This document shows positions 16,514-25,801 of a DNA stretch of 52,721 bases, one piece after another; position 1 is the stretch's first letter, and every line of letters begins with the position of its first letter. The stretch spans positions 1 through 52,721 of the forward strand of contig NZ_JALOAN010000016.1 in the NCBI RefSeq assembly GCF_023228785.1. The letters are read 5' to 3'. The notes below the pieces were generated by a model. The model worked only from the letters and a program-made list of their open reading frames with translations. It was not told the origin of the DNA and searched no databases. The translations under genes were made by a program, and so were the position numbers. This DNA is from Sulfurimonas sp. (GTDB taxonomy: Bacteria > Campylobacterota > Campylobacteria > Campylobacterales > Sulfurimonadaceae).

Positions 16514-16519
16514 TATAAT
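16514..16519 (+). promoter_or_regulatory. Possible -10 element for dnaN
   Basis: TATAAT lies in the dnaA-dnaN gap, 144 nt before the dnaN ATG. A transcript from here would cross the downstream origin half. No clear -35 is present. Confidence 0.35.
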
Positions 16520-16525
16520 CATAAA

Positions 16526-16656
16526 AGTGAATAGATGTGAGTAGAGTTACTTTGGTTCATCACATCCAAAAAGCTCTGTTAGTGGGAAGCGAAAAGTGAT
16601 ATTCACATAATCACTCTCTCCTACTACTACTTACTAAATATTATATAATAATAGGA
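16526..16656. other. oriC, downstream half, with likely unwinding element
   Basis: AGTGAATAG at 16526-16534 (one base off the box core, minus orientation) and ATATTCACA at 16599-16607 flank the spacer. The second is followed by a 12-nt pyrimidine-rich spacer and CTACTACTACTTACTAA (16621-16637), then an AT-only run to about 16651. On the lower strand the triplets read 3'-GAT-GAT-GAT-GAA, matching the DnaA-trio pattern. This is the best candidate for the melting site. Confidence 0.7.
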
Positions 16657-16662
16657 ATTCAT

Positions 16663-17730
16663 ATGAAGATAACAATCTCTAAATCAATTATAGAAAACAT
16701 ACTAATAAATGCTCAGCCATTTTTAGAAAAAAAAGATACATCTCAAATAACTTCTCATGTCTTTATAAATGTTGATGAAACAAAACTAACTCTAAGAGCA
16801 ACTGACCAAGAGATAGGTTTTGAAGTATCTACAGATATAGTAAATATTATCTCAACAGGAAGCATTACTGCAAATGGTAAAAAATTCTTAGATATTATTA
16901 GAATATTAAAAGATACAGAAATTAACTTAGAAGTTAAAAATGAAATACTTTTTATTTCTCAATCTCATTCAAAGTTTAAATTACCTACTTTTTCACATAA
17001 TGACTTTCCAGCATTTCCAACATATGAAGGAAAACCTCGTATATCTATAGATTCACACTCACTTATAGATTCACTTAAAAAAATAACTCCAGCTATAGAC
17101 ACTAACAATCCTAAATTTGAATTAAATGGTGCACTTATAGATATAAAACAAGATAGTATAAACTTTGCTTCAACTGATACTAGAAGATTAGCTATTGTAA
17201 CAATAGCTAATACAAGTGATAATGAACTATCCATTATTATCCCTAAAAAAGCAATAGTTGAGATCCAAAAACTTTTCTTTGATGATATAGAAATGTATTA
17301 TGATGATACAAATCTTATTATTCACTCTAAACAGTACACATTTTTTACAAAGCTTATAAATGGAAAGTTTCCTGAATATACAAGAATTATTCCAAAAGAG
17401 ATTAAAAACTCTTTAGTCCTACCAAAAGCTAAAATGATTGAATCTATTAAACAGATAACTACAATTTCATCAGACGTAAAAATTAGTTTTTTAAATGATT
17501 TGATTATATTTGAATCACTAAGTGATGATAATATAGAAGCAAAAACTGAGATAAACTTCACAACAAATTTTAGTGAAGATTTTGTTATAGCAATTAATTC
17601 AAGATATTTATTGGATTTTTTAAATAGCATAAATTCATCAGAATTTGTCATAGGACTAAATGAAGGAAATCTTCCTTTTGTTTTAATGGATGGTAATTTT
17701 AAAACAGTAGTAATGCCAATAGTTATATAA
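16663..17730 (+). CDS. dnaN: DNA polymerase III beta sliding clamp DnaN
   Basis: The 355-residue protein has three similar clamp domains: an N-terminal MKITISKSIIENILINAQ, a middle part with NPKFELNGALIDI and STDTRRLAI, and a C-terminal VMPIVI. The phrases RATDQEIG and FASTDTRRLA are typical of the family. It forms a ring that tethers polymerase to DNA. AGGAA lies 7 nt before the ATG. It is separated from dnaA by the origin element and from gyrB by a short gap holding a perfect hairpin. Confidence 0.97.
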   Translation: MKITISKSIIENILINAQPFLEKKDTSQITSHVFINVDETKLTLRATDQEIGFEVSTDIVNIISTGSITANGKKFLDIIRILKDTEINLEVKNEILFISQSHSKFKLPTFSHNDFPAFPTYEGKPRISIDSHSLIDSLKKITPAIDTNNPKFELNGALIDIKQDSINFASTDTRRLAIVTIANTSDNELSIIIPKKAIVEIQKLFFDDIEMYYDDTNLIIHSKQYTFFTKLINGKFPEYTRIIPKEIKNSLVLPKAKMIESIKQITTISSDVKISFLNDLIIFESLSDDNIEAKTEINFTTNFSEDFVIAINSRYLLDFLNSINSSEFVIGLNEGNLPFVLMDGNFKTVVMPIVI

Positions 17731-17740
17731 AATTTCAATA

Positions 17741-17767
17741 ATTTACTTCACATTATGTGAAGTAAAT
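17741..17767. terminator. Perfect hairpin after dnaN
   Basis: ATTTACTTCACA and TGTGAAGTAAAT form a 12-bp stem with loop TTA, 10 nt after the dnaN stop. No U-tract follows, so termination is uncertain. Each arm holds an imperfect DnaA-box core (TTCACA), so protein binding is also possible. Confidence 0.45.
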
Positions 17768-17911
17768 ACTCTGCAAACTCACAAAAACACATCATAAAAC
17801 TTTATTTTAATAAAGATTGGATAAAATGTCTCTAATTATGTCATGACTATCTTTTTAAATAAAGATATCTATCTTGTGACTATATATGAGAATTTTATAG
17901 TAGGAAGAATA

Positions 17912-20224
17912 ATGGAACAAAATTATGGTGCTAGTAATATTAAAGTCTTAAAAGGTTTAGAGGCTGTTCGTAAGCGTCCTGGTATGTATATTGGTGATAC
18001 TGGTCATCGTGGCTTACATCATTTAGTTTATGAAGTTATAGATAACTCTATAGATGAAGCGATGGCTGGACATTGTGACACTATAAATGTGACACTTACT
18101 AAAAATAATAGTTGTATAGTTGGAGATAATGGTCGTGGTATTCCAACAGATATGCATCCAACTGAGGGAATTAGTGCTGCAACAGTTGCTTTAACTGTTT
18201 TACACGCTGGTGGAAAGTTTGACAAAGATACTTATAAAGTCTCTGGTGGACTTCATGGTGTTGGTGTCTCTGTTGTAAATGCACTCTCTTCTGATCTTAA
18301 GATGACAATAAATAAAAATGGCGAAAAATTTGAGCAAAGTTTTAAAAAAGGTATACCTTTAGAACCTTTAGCTGTTATAGGAAAGAGTAGAAAGTCTGGA
18401 ACTACTATTGAATTTAGTGCAGATCCTAGTATTTTTACAGATACTATTACTTTTGACTTTGAATACTTAGCAAAAAGATTTAAAGAGCTTGCGTATTTAA
18501 ATCCATTTATTACAATTAACTTTAAAGATGAGAGATCTAATGTTAGTGAATCTTACCACTTTGAGGGTGGTATAGCTCAGTATGTAGAAGATATGAATAA
18601 AAAAACTGCAGTAACATCAGTTTACTCTTTTAGTACAAAAATAGAAGATATAGAGTTCGATATTGCTCTAATGTATAACGAAACTTATGATGAAAAACTT
18701 GCATCTTTTGTAAACAACATAAGAACTCCAAATGGTGGTACTCATGAAGCTGGTTTTCGTGCTGGACTAACTCGTGTTATATCAAACTATAACGCTAAAA
18801 ATGGAGCTGCTAAAGAGAAAGATATTAAAATATCTGGAGATGATGTAAAAGAAGGACTTATAGCTATAGTTTCTGTTCGTGTTCCAGAGCCTCAGTTTGA
18901 GGGACAAACAAAAGGAAAACTAGGTAACACTTATGTTAGACCTCTTGTTCAAAAGTCTACTTATGAGCTTTTATCTAAGTACTTTGAAGAAACACCTATA
19001 GAAGCAAAAGCGATAGTAAATAAAGCTCTTATGGCTGCTCGTGGTCGTGAGGCTGCTAAAAAAGCAAGAGAATTAACTCGTAGAAAAGATGTTATGAGTG
19101 TTGGAACTCTTCCTGGAAAACTAGCCGATTGTCAAAGTAAAGATGCAAGTATTTGTGAACTATACTTAGTCGAAGGTGACTCTGCTGGTGGATCTGCAAA
19201 GATGGGTAGAGATCGTGTTTTTCAAGCAATACTGCCACTAAAAGGTAAAATCTTAAATGTTGAAAAATCAAGACTAGACAAGATCTTAAAGTCAGAAGAG
19301 ATAACAAATATGATCACGGCTATGGGTTGTGGAATTGGTGAAGAATATAATGAAGATAAACTTCGTTATCATAAAATCATCATAATGACCGATGCCGATG
19401 TCGATGGATCTCATATTCAAACTCTACTACTTACATTTTTCTTCCGTCACTTCCGTGATGTAGTTGAAAAAGGATATCTTTATTTAGCTCAACCTCCTCT
19501 ATATCGTTATAAAAAAGGTAAGAAAGAGATCTACTTTAAAGATGATAGAGAGATGAATGCTTTCTTAATTGAAAATGGTGTTGAATCTTTAGAGATGCAA
19601 GGTGTTGGACAAAACGATCTTATAGAGTTTTTTAAGATGGTTGATCACTATAGAGGTTCACTTATTGCACTAGAGAGAAGATATTCACTTATTAGTTTGA
19701 TTCGTCACTTTATAGAAAATTCAGACCTTATAGGTTTAGATATTAAAGCTATGTATGAAGAGATTGAAAAATTTTTACTCTCAAATGGAAATAATATATT
19801 AACTAAGACAGTAAGTGAAGATTCTATACATCTCTATGTTCAAACAAAAGGTGGAATGGAAGAGTTACTTATAAATGATGATCTATTTGCAGCTCCACAC
19901 TTTAATGAAGCTAGTTATGTATTTAAAAAGATTCAAGAGTGGGATTTAACTTTTGAAGAAGATATTATTGATGTATTAGAGGGTATTAACGATTATGCTA
20001 AAAAAGGTGCATATATTCAGCGCTATAAAGGTCTAGGTGAGATGAATCCAGATCAGCTTTGGGAAACTACTATGACTCCTGAAAATCGTGTCTTACTTCA
20101 AGTTACTATAGACGATGCAGAAGCGGCATCTGATGCATTTGTTCTATTTATGGGTGATGAAGTTGAACCTCGTCGTAATTATATAGAAACACATGCTAAA
20201 GATGTTAAACATTTAGATGTCTAA
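17912..20224 (+). CDS. gyrB: DNA gyrase subunit B GyrB
   Basis: The 770-residue protein starts at ATG 17912 (MEQNYGASNIKVLKGLEAVRK), preceded by AGGAAG at 5 nt. The frame is open 23 codons further upstream, but that part has no support. GHKL ATPase motifs include RKRPGMYIGDTG and VGDNGRGIP. The TOPRIM domain has EGDSAGGSAK and DADVDGSH. It supplies ATP-driven negative supercoiling with GyrA. It directly follows dnaN and precedes the degenerate GGDEF/EAL gene by 6 nt. Confidence 0.98.
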   Translation: MEQNYGASNIKVLKGLEAVRKRPGMYIGDTGHRGLHHLVYEVIDNSIDEAMAGHCDTINVTLTKNNSCIVGDNGRGIPTDMHPTEGISAATVALTVLHAGGKFDKDTYKVSGGLHGVGVSVVNALSSDLKMTINKNGEKFEQSFKKGIPLEPLAVIGKSRKSGTTIEFSADPSIFTDTITFDFEYLAKRFKELAYLNPFITINFKDERSNVSESYHFEGGIAQYVEDMNKKTAVTSVYSFSTKIEDIEFDIALMYNETYDEKLASFVNNIRTPNGGTHEAGFRAGLTRVISNYNAKNGAAKEKDIKISGDDVKEGLIAIVSVRVPEPQFEGQTKGKLGNTYVRPLVQKSTYELLSKYFEETPIEAKAIVNKALMAARGREAAKKARELTRRKDVMSVGTLPGKLADCQSKDASICELYLVEGDSAGGSAKMGRDRVFQAILPLKGKILNVEKSRLDKILKSEEITNMITAMGCGIGEEYNEDKLRYHKIIIMTDADVDGSHIQTLLLTFFFRHFRDVVEKGYLYLAQPPLYRYKKGKKEIYFKDDREMNAFLIENGVESLEMQGVGQNDLIEFFKMVDHYRGSLIALERRYSLISLIRHFIENSDLIGLDIKAMYEEIEKFLLSNGNNILTKTVSEDSIHLYVQTKGGMEELLINDDLFAAPHFNEASYVFKKIQEWDLTFEEDIIDVLEGINDYAKKGAYIQRYKGLGEMNPDQLWETTMTPENRVLLQVTIDDAEAASDAFVLFMGDEVEPRRNYIETHAKDVKHLDV

Positions 20225-20230
20225 AAATAT

Positions 20231-21616
20231 ATGCTACTTCCAGAGATAAAAGAGAGAGAATACCGTTTTAAGTTAGCACTTAGAATGGGACTTCCTATCT
20301 TTTCTCTTATACTTTTATTTATTTCTCACAAACTTATAAGCGATTATGAAGCAATAGACACCTCATTTTATGTAGAGATACTTATACTTTTTTTATTTAG
20401 TATATATTTTATTTTTTATATTATCTATAAAAGTTTTGATATTAGGATAACAGAATCTGTATCTAAAACTTTTACAAGAGAATATATTTTCAAATATTTA
20501 CAAAGAGATATAAATATATATGAAAAATATACTCTTATCTTGATAAGTATTGATAATATTGACAATATAAACAATAGGTATAGTATAAAAAATGGAGATA
20601 AAGTAATAAGAGAAGTAATCTCATGGATAGAAAAATATCTAAAGAGTAAAGATATAACACACTTTCCTATGGGACATATAAAAGGCGGAGATTTTGTTAT
20701 AGGGTTAAGAGGTCAAAAAGAAGAATTTACTTCTTTAGTTGATATGCTATTTTTAAAAAGTGACGAGTTTATAGTAGATGAGATTGAAGTTAAATTAAGT
20801 GGAGCTGTTACAGATACAAACTTTTCAAATGAAGTAGAATATCTTATAGAAGATCTTTTTGAGACACAAGATAGAAATAGAAAAAATTTATCTAAAAACA
20901 AAGAAAATATAAATCCGCATATGGAAGAATCATTTGTAGAAAATGCCGTTAAAAATAGACTCTTCGAAATTATGTATCAAGATGTTTATGAAAAAGAAAA
21001 ACCTATAATAAAAGAGTGTTTTGTAAAGTTAAAAGAAACAGATGGGAAAATTATCCATCAAAAAACATATATGAAAATATTGGATAAATTGGGATTGAGA
21101 CTTGAATTTGACTTAAAAGTTTTAGAAGAAATTATTTTTAAATGCAATGAAAATGAAGATAATATATATGCTATAAATATATCACCAACATCTATTAGAA
21201 ATCCTAGTTTTATCTTTAAAGTCAAAAAACTTTTAAATAAAAAATATAAAATAATTTTTATATTACATGAATTAGACTATTATTCACAAATAAGTAAGTA
21301 TAATGAAACTCTACAACGCTTAAGAAACATGGGCATAATGATTGCCATAGATAGACTTGGTTCTATTCATACAAGTTTTTTATATTTAAGAGATCTAGAA
21401 ATAGATCTAGTTAGATATGACTCTTTTTACACAAAAGATAGACAATATATAGATATTATAAAAGGTTTTAACCTTATGGCACATGAAAAAGGTGTAAAAA
21501 CTTGGATAAAGATGATAGAATCTTATGAAACTCTACAAAAGTTTAAAGAGTTGAATATAGACTATTTACAGGGAAACTATATCTCTGAAATAACAAATAA
21601 GGAAGAAAATATATGA
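20231..21616 (+). CDS. Membrane protein with degenerate GGDEF and EAL-like domains
   Basis: This 461-residue protein has two membrane helices (about 13-36 and 45-69). A GGDEF-like domain (70-200) has its active motif reduced to GGDFV (152-156). A C-terminal EAL-like domain (about 235-455) lacks the EAL motif and most metal ligands, keeping only echoes such as NISPTSI, DRLGSIHTS and EKGVKTW. Neither cyclase nor phosphodiesterase activity is expected. A c-di-GMP effector or scaffold role is possible. It sits 6 nt after gyrB and overlaps queF by 4 nt. Confidence 0.85.
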   Translation: MLLPEIKEREYRFKLALRMGLPIFSLILLFISHKLISDYEAIDTSFYVEILILFLFSIYFIFYIIYKSFDIRITESVSKTFTREYIFKYLQRDINIYEKYTLILISIDNIDNINNRYSIKNGDKVIREVISWIEKYLKSKDITHFPMGHIKGGDFVIGLRGQKEEFTSLVDMLFLKSDEFIVDEIEVKLSGAVTDTNFSNEVEYLIEDLFETQDRNRKNLSKNKENINPHMEESFVENAVKNRLFEIMYQDVYEKEKPIIKECFVKLKETDGKIIHQKTYMKILDKLGLRLEFDLKVLEEIIFKCNENEDNIYAINISPTSIRNPSFIFKVKKLLNKKYKIIFILHELDYYSQISKYNETLQRLRNMGIMIAIDRLGSIHTSFLYLRDLEIDLVRYDSFYTKDRQYIDIIKGFNLMAHEKGVKTWIKMIESYETLQKFKELNIDYLQGNYISEITNKEENI

Positions 21617-21990
21617 AGTATGGCGAAAAAATTGTCAATGAGTTTGATATTGAAAAAGATTTAGAAATATGGCCAAATAAATATAAAAGAAATTATCTTA
21701 TAAAAATGACACTTCCAGAATTCTCTTGTTTGTGTCCTAGAAGTGGATATCCAGACTATGCAACTATATATTTGGAATATACTCCAGATGAGTTTGTAGT
21801 AGAATTAAAGGCTATGAAACTCTATATAAACTCTTTTAGAGATAAGCATGTCTCACATGAAAATAGTGCAAATGAAATATATGAAGCACTTGAGAAAAAA
21901 ATAAAACCTAAATACATGAAGATTGTAGCTGATTATAACCCACGTGGGAATGTTCACACAGTTATAGAGATAGATAGTTCAAAATTATAA
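21613..21990 (+). CDS. queF: NADPH-dependent 7-cyano-7-deazaguanine (preQ0) reductase QueF
   Basis: The 125-residue short (YkvM-type) enzyme shows EFSCLCPRSGYPD, with catalytic Cys41 and Asp48. YINSFRDKHVSHENSAN is the family motif for substrate and NADPH binding. It reduces the nitrile of preQ0 to preQ1 in queuosine synthesis. No other que gene is seen. The start overlaps the previous stop (ATGA), so translation is probably coupled. Confidence 0.95.
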   Translation: MKYGEKIVNEFDIEKDLEIWPNKYKRNYLIKMTLPEFSCLCPRSGYPDYATIYLEYTPDEFVVELKAMKLYINSFRDKHVSHENSANEIYEALEKKIKPKYMKIVADYNPRGNVHTVIEIDSSKL

Positions 21991-22005
21991 GAGATAGAGG
22001 TAGAT

Positions 22006-22479
22006 ATGTTTTCAAATATGCTAGGTAAAATAGGAATCTCTAAAAATGATAAAGAAAAAAAACATAATGAATTAGTTGAGAGAATCTCAAAGATGAATCT
22101 AACAGATATGAGATCATATATTAATAACAGAATTTCTGATTTGCCTGTAAGTGCAGATGGTTTAGAAGAGGTTTTAAAAAGGCTTCTTGAAGTAGATGAA
22201 AAAACTCAAAAAAGATATATAGATATAGAAGATATGGATAGCAAGATAAGAAAAGGGCTTGATCTTATAATAAATATCTTAGCAAATAGAAAATTATCTA
22301 TTGAAGCAATAGAAGCAGCAATAGAGCTGTTCGAAGTTTCAAAAGAGATGATAGAGAAGTACGATACAGACAATAAACAAATATATCTTTCTAAAATAAG
22401 AGAATCTTTAAATAAAGCCATTGAAAATATGAATAAAAAGAGTGAAATTCAAAGAAAAATGGGTGTTATTGGTAGTTAG
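22006..22479 (+). CDS. Unknown 157-residue helical protein after queF
   Basis: The ORF starts MFSNMLGKIGISKNDKEKKH after a weak purine-rich site (AGATAGAGGTAGAT). It is almost wholly helical and charged, with KMNLTDMRSYINNRISDLPVS, EEVLKRLLEVDEKTQKRYIDI and IEAAIELFEVSKEMIEKYD. No catalytic or metal motif is visible and I do not recognise the family. It is 15 nt from queF and overlaps the convergent CCA enzyme gene by 14 nt, so their transcripts are antisense at the 3' ends. Confidence 0.75.
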   Translation: MFSNMLGKIGISKNDKEKKHNELVERISKMNLTDMRSYINNRISDLPVSADGLEEVLKRLLEVDEKTQKRYIDIEDMDSKIRKGLDLIINILANRKLSIEAIEAAIELFEVSKEMIEKYDTDNKQIYLSKIRESLNKAIENMNKKSEIQRKMGVIGS

Positions 22480-23716
22480 GTAAATTTTTATTTAACCATT
22501 TTAATGCCTCTTCTTTATTAGAAAATTCTTCTCTCATTTGAGCCTCATAGCCTGCATCTAATATCTTAGAAAAAGCAATTGAGGGTTTTAACCCCAATAA
22601 AATTAAATCTTTTCCCATTATAATAGCCTCTAATTTTTTCTCTATCACTCCTAACTCTTTTGCTCTTAAATATATAGTTTTGCCAACACCAGATAAAACA
22701 TCACCTAAAATACAAAGATGCTCTATATTTACAAAACTTGCTAGTTTATAAATATCATAATTATTTACTTCACAACAAGAGAGTTTTAAAAGTTGTGTAA
22801 ATTGAGTTTTAAGAGTTAAAATTTCTTTTAAGAGAAACTTATCATCACTTAAGGATATAACAAATTCTTTAGTTTGAACTTCATCAAATCTATAACAAAG
22901 AATGGCTAACATCAAGATCTCGTTAGTTTTAATGTTAGCAGTTAGTTTGGATGTAAATCTATCTAGCGCATCCATAATAAGATGCCAGTTATCTTGAGTT
23001 AAAAGAGATAGGTTTTTAAAATACTTTAATGCACCGAGTTCTTTTAAAAGTTCAAAACCAATCGAAGGCTTGGTAGATCTAAGTAAAATCTTCTTAATCT
23101 CTTCATAAATTCTCTCTTTAGGAAGCTCTTGAAGAGCATCTTGTCTAATCATCTTAAAACATAAGCTAAATAGCTCTTCGTGCATTGCAAACTCATATCT
23201 TGAACAAAAGCCCACTGCTCTTAAAACCCTTAGAGGATCGTCTGTAAATGTCTTTATATCAACCATCTTAAGAGTTTTTTCTTTTAAATCTTCAAGACCA
23301 TTAAAAGGATCAAGTAAAGTTTTGTCGTGAACATCAAATCCAATAGCATTAATAGTAAAATCTCTTCTTCTTGCAGCCTCTTTAAAATCAAGATCTTTGT
23401 CTATTTTTATATCAAATCCTAAGTGTCCAGATCCAATTTTTGAATCAAGTCTAGGAAGAGTAAAATCTAAGTCGTAACTCTGCATCTTTAGTTTACAAAC
23501 TCCAAAACTTTTTCCAACAATATTTAAATCTCCGAACTCTTCTAAGATATTTTGCAATTTTTCAAAGCTTTTTACATTATAAACTTCAATATCTATATCA
23601 TTTGACTCAAAGTTAAGTAAAGTATCTCTAATATATCCACCAACTATAATGGCTTTTGCGTTTTTAGACTTTAGTTTATCAAAGATTTTTTCTAAAAAGT
23701 TTGGATAATCAATCAT
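22466..23716 (-). CDS. CCA tRNA nucleotidyltransferase / poly(A) polymerase family protein
   Basis: The 416-residue class II nucleotidyltransferase begins MIDYPNFLEKIFDKLKSKNA. It has IIVGGYIRDTLL and NDIDIEV (metal-binding Asp pair), RRDFTINAIG and DDPLRVLRAVGF. These motifs are shared by CCA-adding enzymes and bacterial poly(A) polymerases; in this phylum they usually act in CCA addition or repair of tRNA 3' ends, so that is the favoured role. The C-terminal part is helical as expected. No adjacent co-directional gene is present. Confidence 0.9.
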   Translation of the reverse strand: MIDYPNFLEKIFDKLKSKNAKAIIVGGYIRDTLLNFESNDIDIEVYNVKSFEKLQNILEEFGDLNIVGKSFGVCKLKMQSYDLDFTLPRLDSKIGSGHLGFDIKIDKDLDFKEAARRRDFTINAIGFDVHDKTLLDPFNGLEDLKEKTLKMVDIKTFTDDPLRVLRAVGFCSRYEFAMHEELFSLCFKMIRQDALQELPKERIYEEIKKILLRSTKPSIGFELLKELGALKYFKNLSLLTQDNWHLIMDALDRFTSKLTANIKTNEILMLAILCYRFDEVQTKEFVISLSDDKFLLKEILTLKTQFTQLLKLSCCEVNNYDIYKLASFVNIEHLCILGDVLSGVGKTIYLRAKELGVIEKKLEAIIMGKDLILLGLKPSIAFSKILDAGYEAQMREEFSNKEEALKWLNKNLPNYQ

Positions 23717-23883
23717 TTCTTCTCTTATAGTTTGATTTTAATAATTTTACTTAAAAACCAATATTATGAATTCTAATATCCGTTTTTAAGATTATATTTT
23801 GAGATATTATAACAATAAAATGCACATTAATATCAGATATTTTAAAATTTGTAACTAAATTTGGCAAGAACTAAAGCTTATTT

Positions 23884-23892
23884 TGATACAAT
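23884..23892 (+). promoter_or_regulatory. Extended -10 promoter of typA
   Basis: TGATACAAT matches TGnTATAAT with one change and lies about 86 nt before the typA ATG, giving a leader of about 80 nt. Confidence 0.5.
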
Positions 23893-23977
23893 CGCGGAAA
23901 TTTTTTCCATCTCTATAAAGAAGTGCTCTACTGCTTCTTTAACACTAAAATTTGGAAATATCAATGGAGAAAGATTA

Positions 23978-25786
23978 ATGCAAAAGATTAGAAATATTGC
24001 AGTTATTGCACACGTTGACCATGGTAAGACTACAATTGTTGATGGATTGTTAGAACAATCAGGAACATATGGAAGTCATGAACAACATGATGAAAGAGCT
24101 ATGGATTCAAATGCTATAGAAAAAGAAAGAGGAATCACAATTCTTTCTAAAAACACAGCTATTCGATATAAAGACTATAAGATCAATATTATCGATACTC
24201 CGGGTCACGCTGACTTTGGTGGAGAAGTTGAGCGTGTTCTTAAAATGGTTGATGGTGTTTTAGTTTTAGTTGATGCTTACGAAGGTGTTATGCCACAAAC
24301 AAAGTTTGTTGTAAAAAAGATGTTAGCGTTAGGTAAAAAACCTATTGTTGTTATAAACAAAATTGACAAAGCGTCGGCTGATCCAGATCGCGTTGTTGAT
24401 GAAATGTTTGACCTCTTTGCAGACATGGGTGCAACAGATGAACAACAAGATTTTCCAGTTATATATGCAGCAGCTCGTGATGGTATAGCAAAGCTAGATC
24501 TAGCACAAGAGGGTGGAGATTTTCAATGTATTTTTGAAACTATTTTAAAACACATTCCTGAACCTGAGGGAGATAGAGAAAACCCTACTCAAGCACAAGT
24601 TTTTACACTTGACTATGATAACTATGTTGGAAAGATAGGAATTTCTCGTATTTTTAATGGTGTTATAAACAAAGGTGATCAAGTTTTACTAGCTAAAGCC
24701 GATGGCGCACTAGTAAAGGGAAAAATTACTAAACTTATTGGTTTTCACGGACTAAACCGTATGGAGATAGAGCAAGCAGAAGCTGGAGATATTGTTGCAT
24801 TTGCAGGACTTGAGACTGTTGATGTTGGAGATACTATTTGTGATCCTGCAAATCCAGTTCCACTAGATCCAATGCATATTGAAGAGCCGACTCTAACAGT
24901 TGTATTTTCTGTAAATGACTCACCACTTGCTGGTCAAGAGGGAAAACATGTAACATCAAACAAACTAAGAGAGCGTTTAGATGCTGAGATGCAAACAAAT
25001 GTTGCTATGAAGTTAGAAGTTGTAGGTGAAGGTAAGTTTAAAGTTTCAGGTCGTGGAGAGCTTCAAATCACTGTTTTAGCTGAAAATATGCGTCGTGAAG
25101 ATTATGAGTTTGGTGTATCTCGTCCTGAAGTTATTGTAAAAGAGATAGAAGGCGTTAAATGTGAACCATTTGAGCATTTAGTTATTGATGTACCAGAAGA
25201 ACTAAGTGGTTCAGTTATTGAGAGACTTGGCAAGAGAAAAGCTGAAATGAAATCAATGTTACCAATGGGACAAGGTTTTCAAAGAATTGAGTTTGAGATC
25301 CCAGCTCGTGCACTTATAGGTTTTCGTGGACAGTTTTTAACAGATACAAAAGGTGAGGGTGTAATGAATCACTCTTTCTTAGAATTTCGTCCATATTCTG
25401 GAGGAGTTGAATCAAGAAGTTATGGTGCTTTAGTTTCTATGGAAAATGGCGAAACACTATCTTTTTCACTCTTTAATATCCAAGACCGTGGAGTTTTATT
25501 TATAGGGCCACAAACAAAAGTTTATGAAGGAATGATTATTGGTGAGCATTCTCGTTCAAACGACTTAGCAGTAAATCCTATCAAAGGAAAAGCACAGTCA
25601 AATGTTCGTTCTTCTGGTGCAGATGAGGCAATCAAACTTATCCCACCTAGAACTATGTCTCTAGAGCGTGCCTTAGAGTGGATAGAAGATGATGAGCTTT
25701 TAGAGATAACTCCTAAAAACATTCGTATTCGTAAAAAATACCTAACAGAAAACGAAAGAAAAAGACACTCTAGAGGTAGCAAATAG
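23978..25786 (+). CDS. typA: Ribosome-associated GTPase TypA/BipA
   Basis: The 602-residue translational GTPase begins MQKIRNIAVIAHVDHGKTT (G1). It has RGITILSK, DTPGHADFGGE (G3), NKIDK (G4), two beta-barrel domains and the BipA C-terminal domain. It resembles EF-G/LepA and helps ribosome assembly and stress responses. Start 23978 has GGAG at about 8 nt. The frame is open 39 codons upstream from a TTG, but the extra part is not conserved-looking and covers the promoter. A hairpin holds the stop codon. Confidence 0.96.
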   Translation: MQKIRNIAVIAHVDHGKTTIVDGLLEQSGTYGSHEQHDERAMDSNAIEKERGITILSKNTAIRYKDYKINIIDTPGHADFGGEVERVLKMVDGVLVLVDAYEGVMPQTKFVVKKMLALGKKPIVVINKIDKASADPDRVVDEMFDLFADMGATDEQQDFPVIYAAARDGIAKLDLAQEGGDFQCIFETILKHIPEPEGDRENPTQAQVFTLDYDNYVGKIGISRIFNGVINKGDQVLLAKADGALVKGKITKLIGFHGLNRMEIEQAEAGDIVAFAGLETVDVGDTICDPANPVPLDPMHIEEPTLTVVFSVNDSPLAGQEGKHVTSNKLRERLDAEMQTNVAMKLEVVGEGKFKVSGRGELQITVLAENMRREDYEFGVSRPEVIVKEIEGVKCEPFEHLVIDVPEELSGSVIERLGKRKAEMKSMLPMGQGFQRIEFEIPARALIGFRGQFLTDTKGEGVMNHSFLEFRPYSGGVESRSYGALVSMENGETLSFSLFNIQDRGVLFIGPQTKVYEGMIIGEHSRSNDLAVNPIKGKAQSNVRSSGADEAIKLIPPRTMSLERALEWIEDDELLEITPKNIRIRKKYLTENERKRHSRGSK

Positions 25787-25798
25787 CCTCTTTTATTT
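25772..25798 (+). terminator. Probable typA terminator with the stop codon in its loop
   Basis: AGAGG (25772-25776) pairs with CCTCT (25787-25791) around TAGCAAATAG, whose last TAG is the stop. It is followed by TTTATTT. The stem is only 5 bp, so confidence is moderate. Confidence 0.45.
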
Positions 25799-25801
25799 AC
25801 A

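Noticed and set aside
17843..17911. 23-codon upstream extension of GyrB
   Set aside because: AGGAAG 5 nt before ATG 17912 and the family's usual N-terminus support the shorter form.
23861..23977. N-terminal extension of TypA from a TTG
   Set aside because: It covers the likely promoter, has no ribosome binding site and adds residues not typical of the family; GGAG supports ATG 23978.
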